Of a stretch of 64,000 nucleotides of DNA, positions 37,592 to 48,300 are shown piece by piece. Position 1 is the first letter of the stretch. Every line of letters begins with the position of its first letter. The translations under genes were made by a program, and so were the position numbers. The stretch lies in NCBI GenBank assembly GCA_965153455.1, contig OZ234493.1:14188213-14252212 (forward strand). The letters run 5' to 3'. This DNA is from Sphagnum compactum. Lineage: Eukaryota > Bryophyta > Sphagnopsida > Sphagnales. The notes beneath the pieces were generated by a model that saw only the letters and a list, made by a program, of their open reading frames with translations, was not told where the DNA came from and did not search any database.

Positions 37592-37837
37592 TACTTTGCG
37601 GAAATTTTTTAATTCACACCTTTTTTTTTGGGTTAAATTCACACCCTTTCTTGTGACAAGTCTCACTTTGAATACGTGGAAGGACGCAAGTGTGGGGTCT
37701 GTGGTCAATCAGGGCACAACTCGAGAACTTGCCCGCAGAAGTAATTGAACTGATAAAGGAACATACTCTTAAAGTTTAATCTGCATAAAATCGGACGCGC
37801 GAAGAAAGGGTGTGAATTTAAAATTTTCCTACTTTGC
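37592..37837. mobile_element. 230-bp Pack-type DNA transposon with intact 8-bp target duplication
   Basis: The element spans 37600-37829. It is flanked by identical 8-bp direct repeats TACTTTGC at 37592-37599 and 37830-37837. The first 21 bases (starting GGAAA, ending AATTCACACC) match the reverse complement of the last 21 with three mismatches. A further inner inverted pair, CACACCCTTTCTT and AAGAAAGGGTGTG, deepens the terminal structure. An 8-bp duplication is characteristic of the hAT superfamily (also P and Merlin), while MULEs make 9-11 bp. It carries no transposase, so it is non-autonomous, but it holds a host-like coding segment. Its GC content exceeds that of its surroundings. Confidence 0.85.
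37652..37744 (+). pseudogene. Captured CCHC zinc-knuckle coding fragment inside the small transposon
   Basis: One open frame reads HFEYVEGRKCGVCGQSGH and then NSRTCPQK before a stop at 37742-37744. It contains C-x2-C-x4-H-x4-C, a complete CCHC zinc knuckle. The CGxCGxxGHNxRTCP wording is typical of the C-terminal tails of plant MULE transposases and of some plant DNA-binding proteins. No start codon or promoter is evident and the frame runs back to the element's terminal repeat. I read it as the last part of a captured host or transposase exon, retaining its stop codon. Whether it is expressed is unknown. Confidence 0.6.
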
Positions 37838-40800
37838 AGACCTCATTCAAGAGGGGATATACGGAGTGAAAGAGGCCCAAAGACAGGGTGACTTTACTAG
37901 TATATGGTAAGTTTGGGAAAGGATGAGCCCAAAGCAAGCTCTATGTAAGCATCAAGTGATCAATTCCTATGTTCCTATGATCCCCCTTACACTAGACCAC
38001 CAACTTGGTAGAATGTTAAACACCCTCATCGAACTACCTATGTGAATGGGTAGGTAGGTAGGAAATAGAATTGGTAACTATCTACTATGAAAGTTGAAAA
38101 TTAGTTAAGTCTCCCCTCAGTGCCTACTAGGTAAGTAAGTAGATGCATGTGGATGGTTGGTACATAGAATCACTCTAGTTGGTTATGGGACATGAATACA
38201 ATAGGAAATCTTTCCTATGTATACACCATCCATCCATCCATCCATCTTGTGCATGGGTATTAGTTCACTCTAGCCCAAAATCATCTGGAATTTGGTTTGG
38301 CTCTTACCAGCTAGAGTGAACCAACATTCACTAACACACCATGCATGATGGATAGTGTGTGGATAGGAAACTTTTGTTTTTGTGGTTATGTCACTATAAC
38401 AAAATGTGGCTTTTCTTACACCAATAGGCCATGGCTCATGACATATGTGTGAGGTAAATTTTGCGATTTCATTGATCACAATGTCGAATATATATATATG
38501 ATGTTATTGTGAAATATGTTACACTAATATTGCAGTTTGACATCAAGTTATGCCATATAAAGTTGCAAAAATGTCAAATTAATATCAAATTGCAAAATTA
38601 ATGTAATATGTGTCACCAAAAAAATAAAATGTCATGGATGAAACCACAAAGTTTACATCACATATGTCTTATGAACCATTGATAGTAAAAAAAACCACAT
38701 GCTATTGTACCTAGTATGTTCCTATCCCATAGCTAACCACCTTAGTTAACTATGCATAAAATGTCCACTGCAACTACCTACCTTGTAACCACCAAGTGCC
38801 TTGAAAACTTACCTATCTACATAGTACACTTACATTGCTTATCTATGATACTACACACTTACATAGGTAGTTACTAGTTCCCTAAGTAGGAGAAAGAGGA
38901 AATATGAGGGTTTATGTGATGGGTTACCAAGGTAAATCAATTGTGGGTAATCCACAACTCAATCATAAAAGGGGGTAAAAGCATTGTCAGGTGGCTCACG
39001 TTTGACATTTTGAAAAATTCACATTTTACACTAACTATATAATTCTTACATTTAACATAATTATCAAACTATAAATCCTATAATTATCCCGTATGGTTTT
39101 GCTCACAAATATTAATAGACCACCTTGTAAATATCCCTAAACATGTGATTGGTCAAAAAATTTAAAGAAAATTTTAAAGATTTCAATGTGAAATGGAATA
39201 TCAATTGTAAAAAATGACAAAAATCACAACGAATTAAATTTTTAAATATGAAAAAAATTATAATGGAGAAAATTCAATGCATCTTACAATTAAATTATTC
39301 ATTTTATGATGGCCTATTTTTTATTTTTTATTTTGATATTATTATGACATATTTTTTGAGTCCACATTTTTCATTTTTATATGTGACAAACATAGTGTCA
39401 TCATTTCAAAAGTCCACAATGAGTCCATTCTTTTCTTAAATTCATCCATAATTTTTAATAAGATTTTCACTAAAATCTATTGCAACATGAATAATGAAAA
39501 AAATGAAAATTTAATGTTTGATATGATTTTACATTTTAAGTTCATCTATAATCCAAAAAAAATTACAACTATGATAGTCTAAACAATCCACCTAATTGTG
39601 TTTTTAGCCACGGGTTTCCATTGGATGGTGCATTGGTGAACCCATCTTGTCATATCTTGTTTATGACAATAGACAACCCGTAACAACTTTTGCAATTGTG
39701 ATATTTATTCTTCCACATCTAGTAATATTTAAAGTTCCATTGTAATGCAATGGTTATGTAAATGTATTCCACCAGATTCACCATCATATTATTTATAAGT
39801 TAGAGAAATCTTATTATTATTTCAAGTGAATATATTGGTTTAATCTATGACATTTTGAAAAACCAAATTGGGTGAAATGTGTTTCTTTAGTAGCGGATTG
39901 CTAGCATAAAAAGGTGATATAAATTAATGGGTTTTCATTTTGAGAAACAAAAGCAGAATTTAAGGCTAGACTTTAGTAGCAAGTACCCTATGAGGGAATG
40001 AATTTTTTAATTCTTGTCATTAGGATTGGATGTGTTTACAATTTGCACAATTGTCAAAATAAAATTCAATTTATGTGTTGTGATGCCATGGAATAAGTTT
40101 GATATGCAATAAAAGTGATGGTCCATAGGATTGACATTTCACATGGTACTTGAGAGTCTAAAAAACATTTCCATCATTACATCAGAACATTACATCATCC
40201 ATGTGTAGGCCATTGTGAAGGTCGTGGTGTGTAGTCGGCCTTAAATTCATTTTATCTCCCCCACTAATCTTTTTAACAAAAAGGCCAAAATGTCAGCTCT
40301 CCTAATTTTGCATTTCCTTCAATAGATTCCTTCCAAAATCTCATGATGAACTTTTTGTTTACAAATTTGATTGCGCACAAACTTTTAATCATGCATGAAT
40401 GGCACCTTTTTCTAGACTTTTAACATTTTTGTTTGGAGCATTGGTGTGAATTGATGACATTGAACTAAATGGAATCATCATAGAAAGAAATTCAACAATA
40501 GAAAGATGAAATTGGAAAGCCATTTTGACCACGATGTATTCAACCAAACAAAAAAATGTTCATATGAACATTTATCAAACATGAGTGATATCAATTGCAT
40601 GTTTTTCAATTTGATTAATTGTATCTAACAATTTTGAATCCACATTGTTTTTTATGACGGAAGTTTCATCTATTGTCTTGTTTGCGTGGATTGTTGGAGT
40701 AGTCAAAGGTATTGGAAATATAAAGAAAAATAGAATGCACACACAAGATCATGAAACATAAATTAGTATAGTAATTTGATCGTCATTTATTACAATGTAA

Positions 40801-41928
40801 TTGTGAAGAAGAAAATCTTGCTGCAACAACAACAACAAACAAAACAAAAAACCAACCACACTAATTATGAAGCTTGGCCAAGTAGTTTTTACAACAAGAA
40901 CAATTTTTAGAAAGTTTCAACTACAAAGCTCCCTATGAACTTGGTATCTATGCACAAGAAGCTTGATGGTATTTGTTGTGCTCGCAAATCCTCTCCATGT
41001 TGCCTTTCTAAGCAATGTATGCAAAAACGAGCAACAAAGTTCACATTCCTCTTCAAGGACAAAATTCTTCCCCTTCTTGTCTCTGATTGTCTTGGCAATT
41101 TCTGTTGCCACCATAGATCTTGGCTTCAACAAAGTTTCAACTAAATATTTTGCAGGATATATCATAATGGATTTTAGAGGTGAATGCTGATCCTTCTTAA
41201 GGTTGCCAATAGTTATACTGATAGTGGAGGTGGTCATGTGTGCAAAACACAATTTGGTGAAGTGTTGAAGGGTGCAGAATAATGAAGTGTTAGGGTGTGA
41301 GCCAATTCTGCTTCATTTGTATCCTAAATCTCGAGGCAAAGAGGTTAGAACTTGGAGGGGTAGAGGCAACTAGTTTTTCACTTCTTTTGGAAGGGTTTTC
41401 GGGTTTTAGGTTTTATCTGTACCTTTTCACAGTTAGCAGTAATTATATATTTGTAAAAAGCCATAATCTTCTTTTAAAAATTATACCCAAGAATTGTGAA
41501 AATTTGGAAATTTAAGATTTGTTATATAGGATTGAAATCTTTTGTTTTCTTTGTTCAGACAAGTGATTTTACAAACTCCCTTCCCACTTTCTCTGCTTAG
41601 CAATAGCTCCAACATACAGCATATATTGTAATGAGGTTTTTATTTTGCTAGAGGAGACTTTCGAATGCTCTGTTGTTGCGAAAAGCGTGTTTCTTCATAA
41701 ATTCTGCCTCTCGCCCATCTCTTTGGCCAGTGTCTTGGCTGATGTGAATAGCCTAAAGGAAATTAACTAGTTACCAATGACAGGAACTGGAATTGGAGGG
41801 ACTGATGGAAAATTCTTTGGAGAAAATTTTATGTATTAGTAGTAGTAGTAGTAGTGGCTCAGCGAGGACTGAACTCTATAATCAAACATAAGGCTGCAAA
41901 AATCCTTACAGTAGCAACTTCATCCTAC
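37838..41928. other. Intergenic, no firm gene
   Basis: Mostly AT-rich. A CCATCCATCCAT run is at 38228-38245 and TAGGTAGG words near 38050. A minus-strand frame at 40917-41252 (111 aa) has a more protein-like composition than its surroundings, with Cys, Arg and Glu, but no motif, intron partner or promoter that I can support. 41560-41928 is probably 3' flank of the minus-strand gene beginning at 44214. Confidence 0.35.
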
Positions 41929-44214
41929 TCATACTGATGGGCTGCCAATGTCTTCTTCATTGAATCTCATGTGCTTCCCTTTTGGAGTTGGTAATCCTTT
42001 GAGGCGCAATGCTGTTGGAGAATCTGGACCTTCATGAAGAAGAGAGACAATATAAGTGAATTTGAAAATGTGGGCACATGGCTTTGGTAATTGTTGCTGA
42101 TGTGCTCAAGAGTTGAAACCCTGCTAAACATGTCAAAAAAAGATCAAAGAAGTATAGAGCATTTTTTTGCTCTTGTGTGTGAAGGAAGAAGAAAAGATAA
42201 TCTTGCTGCAGTCTAGAAGAAGCTTACCCTGCTGATGAGGAGGCTCAGCATGCACAATTAGAGCCTCTATCTCATCATCACTGTTGTAACTGAAGTGGAT
42301 ATGCTGGCCAGTACTTACTGGAAGTCCCCCAGCACCATCATTCTCTTTCATTGTGAATTGGCTGATTGCATCGCAGAGCTCATTGCACTCTCCATCCAGT
42401 TCAACATCTTCATACTCATCTTCATCATCTTCCAGGTAGTAGTCGTACTCTCCGAAACCCTCTTCTTGGTAACTCTTGGCCTTTTGGCCACTGTTCATAC
42501 GCTGCAGAGAATACTCTGTCCTGTTCTCAGCCATGGAGAACTTGGAGGGAGCATCATGTCTTTCCTCCAGGCGTGGTGAACTGACATTGACGACAACAGA
42601 GCACTCAGAGACATCGTCCTCATCATCCTCATCCACATGTTTCCCAACTTCGACATCTCTGCGCACCCAATCAGACGAGGTTGATGTCACTGTGCTCACA
42701 TCACTTACATTGGATAGTGATGGGCTCTTCTCCAAGAAGCAAATTACCTGCAAATTGTCCAAAACCACACAAGAACTTTTGGTGAGCTATTTATTATTAG
42801 CAAATGAGTGAAAACTTCTTGCAAAAACCAAGTTTCACAGAATTTTTCCTGACAACGAATGCATGTTCAGATGGTGGAAACCTAAGCACAATCTGCACTG
42901 AGCATACTGAGCAGTTGCATCTCTGGGAACAATGCAAGCTCTATCGAAAATGCTCATTGAAAGAGATTGATGACCATAAGATTTGGGAGCAAAAATGGTG
43001 TAAGAAGGTCCTTTACCTTCTCCAGATGCTGAACAACATTGATATCAAGTGTATTTGGCTCAGTCAAGCAGGACCTGTCCTTCTCCTCCTTTGTTGAAGG
43101 TGGCATTGCAGCAGCTGTTTCAAGAGGCAAGGTCTCTCCTTCCTCTGCTTTGTTTTCTGCCTGTACACATGTCTCCATGCACTAGACACAACTACTCCCA
43201 GCAGGGAAACCTGCATTGGTTTTACTGTTTGCATTCAGTTCTTCTTCTTCTTGGCCTGGGGACATGCTCACATCAACCTTGTCCTCAAAGACAGGTGGAG
43301 CAATCCTGAAACAAGGAGTAAATGCAGTGTGTCCGAAGCTGGAAGGAACATCATTGATAGGTGTGTTGGCAGGAGTGGGTGCTGCAAGCTCCCCTGGTGT
43401 ACCAAACTCAGAGGGCATTCTGTGAAGACCGGATTCACCCATCTCAAGCTTGCGAGGAAGTGTGTGCACCTGAGAATTTGTAGAAACGTCATCACCAACA
43501 CCACCAATATTAGGAATCATATCCAATAATCACAATCCAGATCTCATTCTGAAGCTTGATAAGGGTTCAAGCCTAAACCCTACATCCTAAACCAACGTCA
43601 TGTAGATTAGGAATCATATCGAATAATCACAATCCAGATTTCATTCTGAAGCTTGATAAGGTTCAAGCCTAAACCCTAAACCCTTGATACTAAAACATAT
43701 CGGCGAGTCTGATGATGAAGACAAGACAGTGGGTCTGATGAATTTTGAGCTAACCTGAGTGCAGCACAAAACTTCTCCTGCTGCAGGCACTCCTGCTGTT
43801 GCTTTGTGGAGTTCATGTAGTTTGGGGTAAGGTGTGCCCTTGAAGCTGCCCACTCGATCTCCTTCCTTAACCATCATTGGAGTAAGTCCTGAAGATGGCG
43901 ACTCATTTGTCTTGTCTGCAAGTGCTCTGCGTGAAGTATTTCTCACAGCTCCAGCTTTCTTACCACTGCCAAACAGGTCTGTGCAAAAGAGAAAAACCCC
44001 ATTTGCAAATGTGTAGCATTGTCAACAATCATTCTTTTTTCTGGAGAGCGTGGCGGTGTACTACAGACGTCAAGAAAACATTTTTGAGTGTGATGATTGT
44101 TGGTGGGCAGTGGTGGCAGTGGGTACCTTGTTTAGTAGGAGAGGCAGCTGCTGCAGCGATAACCTGCCGCACTACTTGTGGGGAGACGACATGTTGAACT
44201 CTTCTGCTCTCCAT
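41929..44214 (-). CDS. Unrecognised acidic protein with D-box-like and many SP/TP sites
   Basis: Six exons by my reading, in gene order: 44214-44127, 43978-43755, 43469-43272, 43160-43017, 42747-42228, 42029-41929; 424 aa. All borders are GT..AG with matching phase. The ATG has an in-frame TAA a few codons upstream. The protein begins MESRRVQHVVSPQ and contains RRALADKTN (RxxLxxxxN, a destruction-box pattern) near residue 50. It then has GTPYPKLHELHK, several TP/SP sites (FGTPGELAAPTPANTP, FTPCF), a strongly acidic stretch in exon 5 (EYDYYLEDDEDEYEDVELD) and a conserved-looking tail, LKGLPTPKGKHMRF. Composition suggests a nuclear, cell-cycle-phosphorylated protein; this is inference and I cannot name a family. 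Exons 3 and 4 are in one frame interrupted by TAG at 43182-43184, and a short intron (111 nt as given, or 69 nt with other sites) removes it. Confidence 0.68.
43511..43682. repeat. Intronic tandem duplication ending in CCTAAACCC
   Basis: Intron 2 of the acidic-protein gene holds two copies, 43511-43579 and 43608-43682 (offset 97). Each runs from TAGGAATCATATC through CACAATCCAGAT and GAAGCTTGATAAG to TTCAAGCCTAAACCC. Copy 1 is followed by ACATCCTAAACC and copy 2 by TAAACCC, both telomere-repeat-like. Confidence 0.92.
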
Positions 44215-44881
44215 AGAAGCTTAGTAGCTACGTGAATCTCTGTGTCACCTGCAAAAAAACACAACTTCGAAAGAAAAAAGAAAGAAAAACCAGAAGAGCA
44301 GAGTTCTTCCAAGGCAAAGAAGAGAGCAGCGGCAAAAGCTCCAAAAAACAAACTCAATGCAGCAGCAGCAGTGAAGATCTAACAATCAACAGAGGCAAGG
44401 AAGCAATCAATCAACAAGATACAGAAACGATCGATCGATCGAAAACAGGAACGAAACTGCGAATTTCAAGCAAGAAGAGCGCGGGGGTGGCTTTGAGAGC
44501 CGTTGAAGCGCAACAGACAGAAGGAGATGAATCTCATCCATAACAGCCCACACAAAGTTCATTCATTCATCCTTTTTTTCTTGAACACCAATTAGGGCTT
44601 GGTGGGAGCGGCGCAACTTCAAGGGTTTTTTTTTTTTTGAGTTTAGGGTTTTGTTCGCCTCAGCTAGTCCCAGTAATTAAGAGGTCGTAATTAATTAATA
44701 AATAAACAGGTCCTCCTAATACCTAAGGAATCTCAGTGTTTTTTTTTTTTGTGGCGAAATTTCGTAATTTGGCAAGAAATTTTTTTTCCCAGAAAATGAC
44801 CCCCCAAGAAAAACTCTAAATTTTTTTTTGTGATTTTTATGGATTTTTGGGCCATTTAATTAGCCACATCTAGACCTAGGA

Positions 44882-44951
44882 ACTTCCTAGTTGGCCACTT
44901 CCTTGTTGGCCACTTCCTAGTTGGCCACTTCCTAGTTGGCCACTTCCTTGT
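44882..44951. repeat. 18-bp minisatellite
   Basis: Nearly four tandem copies of CTTCCTAGTTGGCCA with a C/T variant (CTTCCTTGTTGGCCA), about 15-18 bases per unit. Confidence 0.85.
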
Positions 44952-45061
44952 AAAAATGCTACTAGGACATTCGCCATTTAATGCTAATTATGGCTAGGGA
45001 TCCCCGCGGGTGGACCTACTTGAGGAATTAGAAAAAAAAAAAAAAACCTGGTCCTAATGAT

Positions 45062-45106
45062 GTTCCCTAGCATGTATAGGGAACATGTATACATGCTATA
45101 GGGAAC
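45062..45106. repeat. Near-perfect palindrome
   Basis: Left arm GTTCCCTAGCATGTATA (45062-45078) pairs with TATACATGCTATAGGGAAC (45088-45106), the right arm having two extra bases. It sits at the edge of the reverse-oriented GTTCCCAA repeat copy (to about 45330), so it may be the terminus of that element. Confidence 0.7.
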
Positions 45107-45330
45107 ATGAATACCTACTTGGGATGTATAGCATGATGCTTCATATTATTTAGTTGTGAAGGACGGACTCACAAAATTTCAACTACCTATTCTTTTAGTG
45201 TGGTGCTATTGGGAACAACAGACTTGGGAACCTATGGAGATCTTGGGGAAATTGGGAACATGATAAATGACCATTGGAAACTTGGTGGGAACATGAGGGA
45301 ATCGTATAATAATACACATTGGGAACACCA

Positions 45331-48300
45331 AAACAAAACAAAATTGTGCAAGACTTATGTCGTTCCCCGATAGTCCCACTGACCCATATTTTTGCCCAAA
45401 TTTGTACTATTTTACCCTATGTTGTTGTTGGGCCAATTTCAATTCTATTTAAATTGCTAAAGTTTAAAATTTGGAAACATTTTCTCAAGGGGGGTATCCA
45501 AGCTTGAAATTTTTTGGTTATTATAATGGGGCTAATTTCAACAAAGTGCATCACAAAAAAGGCATTGATCTTTCAATGCACTCATAATTAGTAAATAAAT
45601 ATCACACTATATTCATTAAAATGCAAAAATGCTAATTATAATCAAGAACAAAATGCATGACACAATGGTAATTAAAGTGTTAATAATAGATTAAATCATG
45701 GAATTTTACTAAGGATATAATAAAATTATGATTAATAAAGATGAAATTTCCAAGACATGAAAAGAAAAGGCAAATGAAAGCTCCATGTGAGCTTGTTAAT
45801 AAGAGCCATCAACAATTCAAAAAAAAATCATAAATTTTTTTGCAAAATTCCTAGTATCAATCAAAATGTGAACAAATGAATTGCATGTATAAATGGATGA
45901 AAAATAGATCGATGCACTCTGTTGATCCACTTTTCAAAAGTTTTTCTTCTCGTAAACGAACTATGAAGGAAAACCTTTTTAACAACCTTCTTTACATATG
46001 AACAAATCATGAAATGGAAACTATTGAAAACTCTCGTCCATGTGGACGACTTATTAATGGGACATTTTCTAAACAATTTCTTCTTACATATGGATGAACT
46101 ACTTTAGTCATTTTGCTCACTCTCGCTTTCATTCATCTCACTAGTTCATCCATTATTCTGTTGTGTTCTTGAAGGTCATTCATATATTTTTATTAGATTG
46201 CCAAATGTTTTGAACTTATTTTTTATCTTCAATGTTGCCAAATCTTCTTATATAAAACAAGGTTGTCAACATCCCTTTTTGGATGGATATCATTGGGATG
46301 TGTCACAAACCTCTAGACATCCCATATAAGGTGTCCTTGGTAATATTTAGTTTTGATGTAATCTTTTTGTTTAAGGGATGTCATGTCCAAGCTTAGGTGA
46401 TGTTGGCGATAACGAGGATGAGAAAATGATGAAAGGTCAACAAGCAATGAAAAAATGACAAGAATATAATGGGGGAAGAGAAACCATGAAATGATGATGG
46501 TGCACAAGAATATGAGGAAAGGATGATAGAGAATGGGAAAACGATAAGGAATGGCGATAAATGATAAAACACGAAGGGAATGGTGTTGGGAGATGATTGG
46601 CATTGGGAAGCAAGTGAAGGGATGGTGAGAACCATGGTGGGGGTGGTAGGGGATGTCAAGAACAAAAAATCAAAAAATGGGGGGGGGGGGAAGCAAACAA
46701 CAAGCACCAATGACAAAGGTGCCATGAATGACATTAGGGGACAATGGGAAGGACATTAAGCATAGCGAGGAAAGGTAGGTTTAAACCTTCACCTTAACCA
46801 AATAAAAAAACTATGGTGCAATTGTTTTTTAAATTAATGTTAATGGGACACCAAGAGAGGCTCTAAAAATATCTCCTCTAGCAAAATAAAAACCTTATTA
46901 CAATATGTATGGTGAGTTGAAGTAAGTGATAACATTGAGGTGTTAGGTTTGAATTCAGTAACTAAAATAAATCCAAAAAATCAAACAAACAAATTGTGTA
47001 TTTTTTGGGTCATGTTCTACAAAGTTACAAAATCACAACATGTGATTGTTGATGTTCATGAAGTTGGTTAGGGGAATTTAGTGTCTTTCACCTACTTTTA
47101 CCCTTGGGTAATTTATTGAAAAAAAAAAGAAACATCAACATGAAAGGTGAAAAGAATAGATAAAGGCGTTGATGTCAATCCACCAAAGGCAAAATAAAGA
47201 ACCCATAACAATAGGAAAAAAAATTTGTTTCCTAAAACAATAAATAGGTCTCTTTTGCTATTGTTATTCATTACTATGGGAGATTATGCTTTTGGAATTC
47301 ATTATTACTTATGAAAGACAATGTTTTAAATTGTCCTTTTAAGTATCACATTATTAAATAGTTATTTATTGTTCAGAAAAATGAGCCTACCAATTTAAGA
47401 ACCCTAAACCATCTTTAAATCCAAGACCATAACCCTTAACTAACCCAAATATGACTTAAATGTTTTTTAAAAAACCTAAAACCCCATGGGTTGGTTTTAA
47501 AAAGCTAAGTGTAGTGCCATGTAGATCCATTGGGTCCAATTTTCATACCCAAACCCAATTAGAAACCTAAATTTGGCTAATATTATTACTTTCCTAGTAC
47601 TTTCATTTGTCTTAGTGAACAAAAGTGTAGACTTGTTTAATTAATAATAGATGTTTGTATGTTGTTTACAACCATCTTGATTCAATACTTGGCAAAAATG
47701 TTCCTTCTAGATTGGGAGTTCACCTAGAAATTGATTTGTGTAGGTGGAAATTGAAAGTGTTTCTAAATGTTCTAACTACAATAAATTCAAAGTGCTTAAA
47801 ATTGTTTGTTCATTCAATGCCAACTTTATTTATTTTTGTTTTAGTTTCTGAAACAACATCAAGCACACAAAGTAACCTTTGAAGGCCTAATGGGGTTCAT
47901 TCATCAAGTTCAGATCATAACATATTTTAAAATCTTACTCGTAAAACATATTTTCATGCAAAATTTTACATCATTACAAAATGAAACCTATTTTCATCTT
48001 GAGGATCATCAATTGTTTTGCACAAAACATGATTATCTAGGGTAGATTCCATTTGGAAGAAGATATTTAATATCTAAAGTTTAAATGATCATTCACTATG
48101 AAATTCATGCTTGTAATTTTGCCCCACATCATGTTTACAACTAGCAAATATCTATCCAATACATTAATTTATCATTGTCACCCCTTGGTAACCCAAAAAA
48201 TGCACACCATATCCATGATTGATTGATAATGGCTTAAAACTATTTGATGTGAATGCCAATCACTATTTTAAAATTGTTGGGCTACCATGCCATAGGCCAT

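Noticed and set aside
43182-43184. In-frame TAG as proof that the acidic-protein gene is dead
   Set aside because: Two frame-preserving short introns can remove it, and the frames and splice phases on both sides agree.
44232-44543. Plus-strand Lys/Glu-rich frame of 103 aa
   Set aside because: It is the antisense of the pyrimidine-rich 5' leader of the minus-strand gene; no motif.
46393-46734. Minus-strand Phe/Ser/Pro-rich frame of 113 aa
   Set aside because: Low-complexity translation of a purine-rich run; no conserved pattern.
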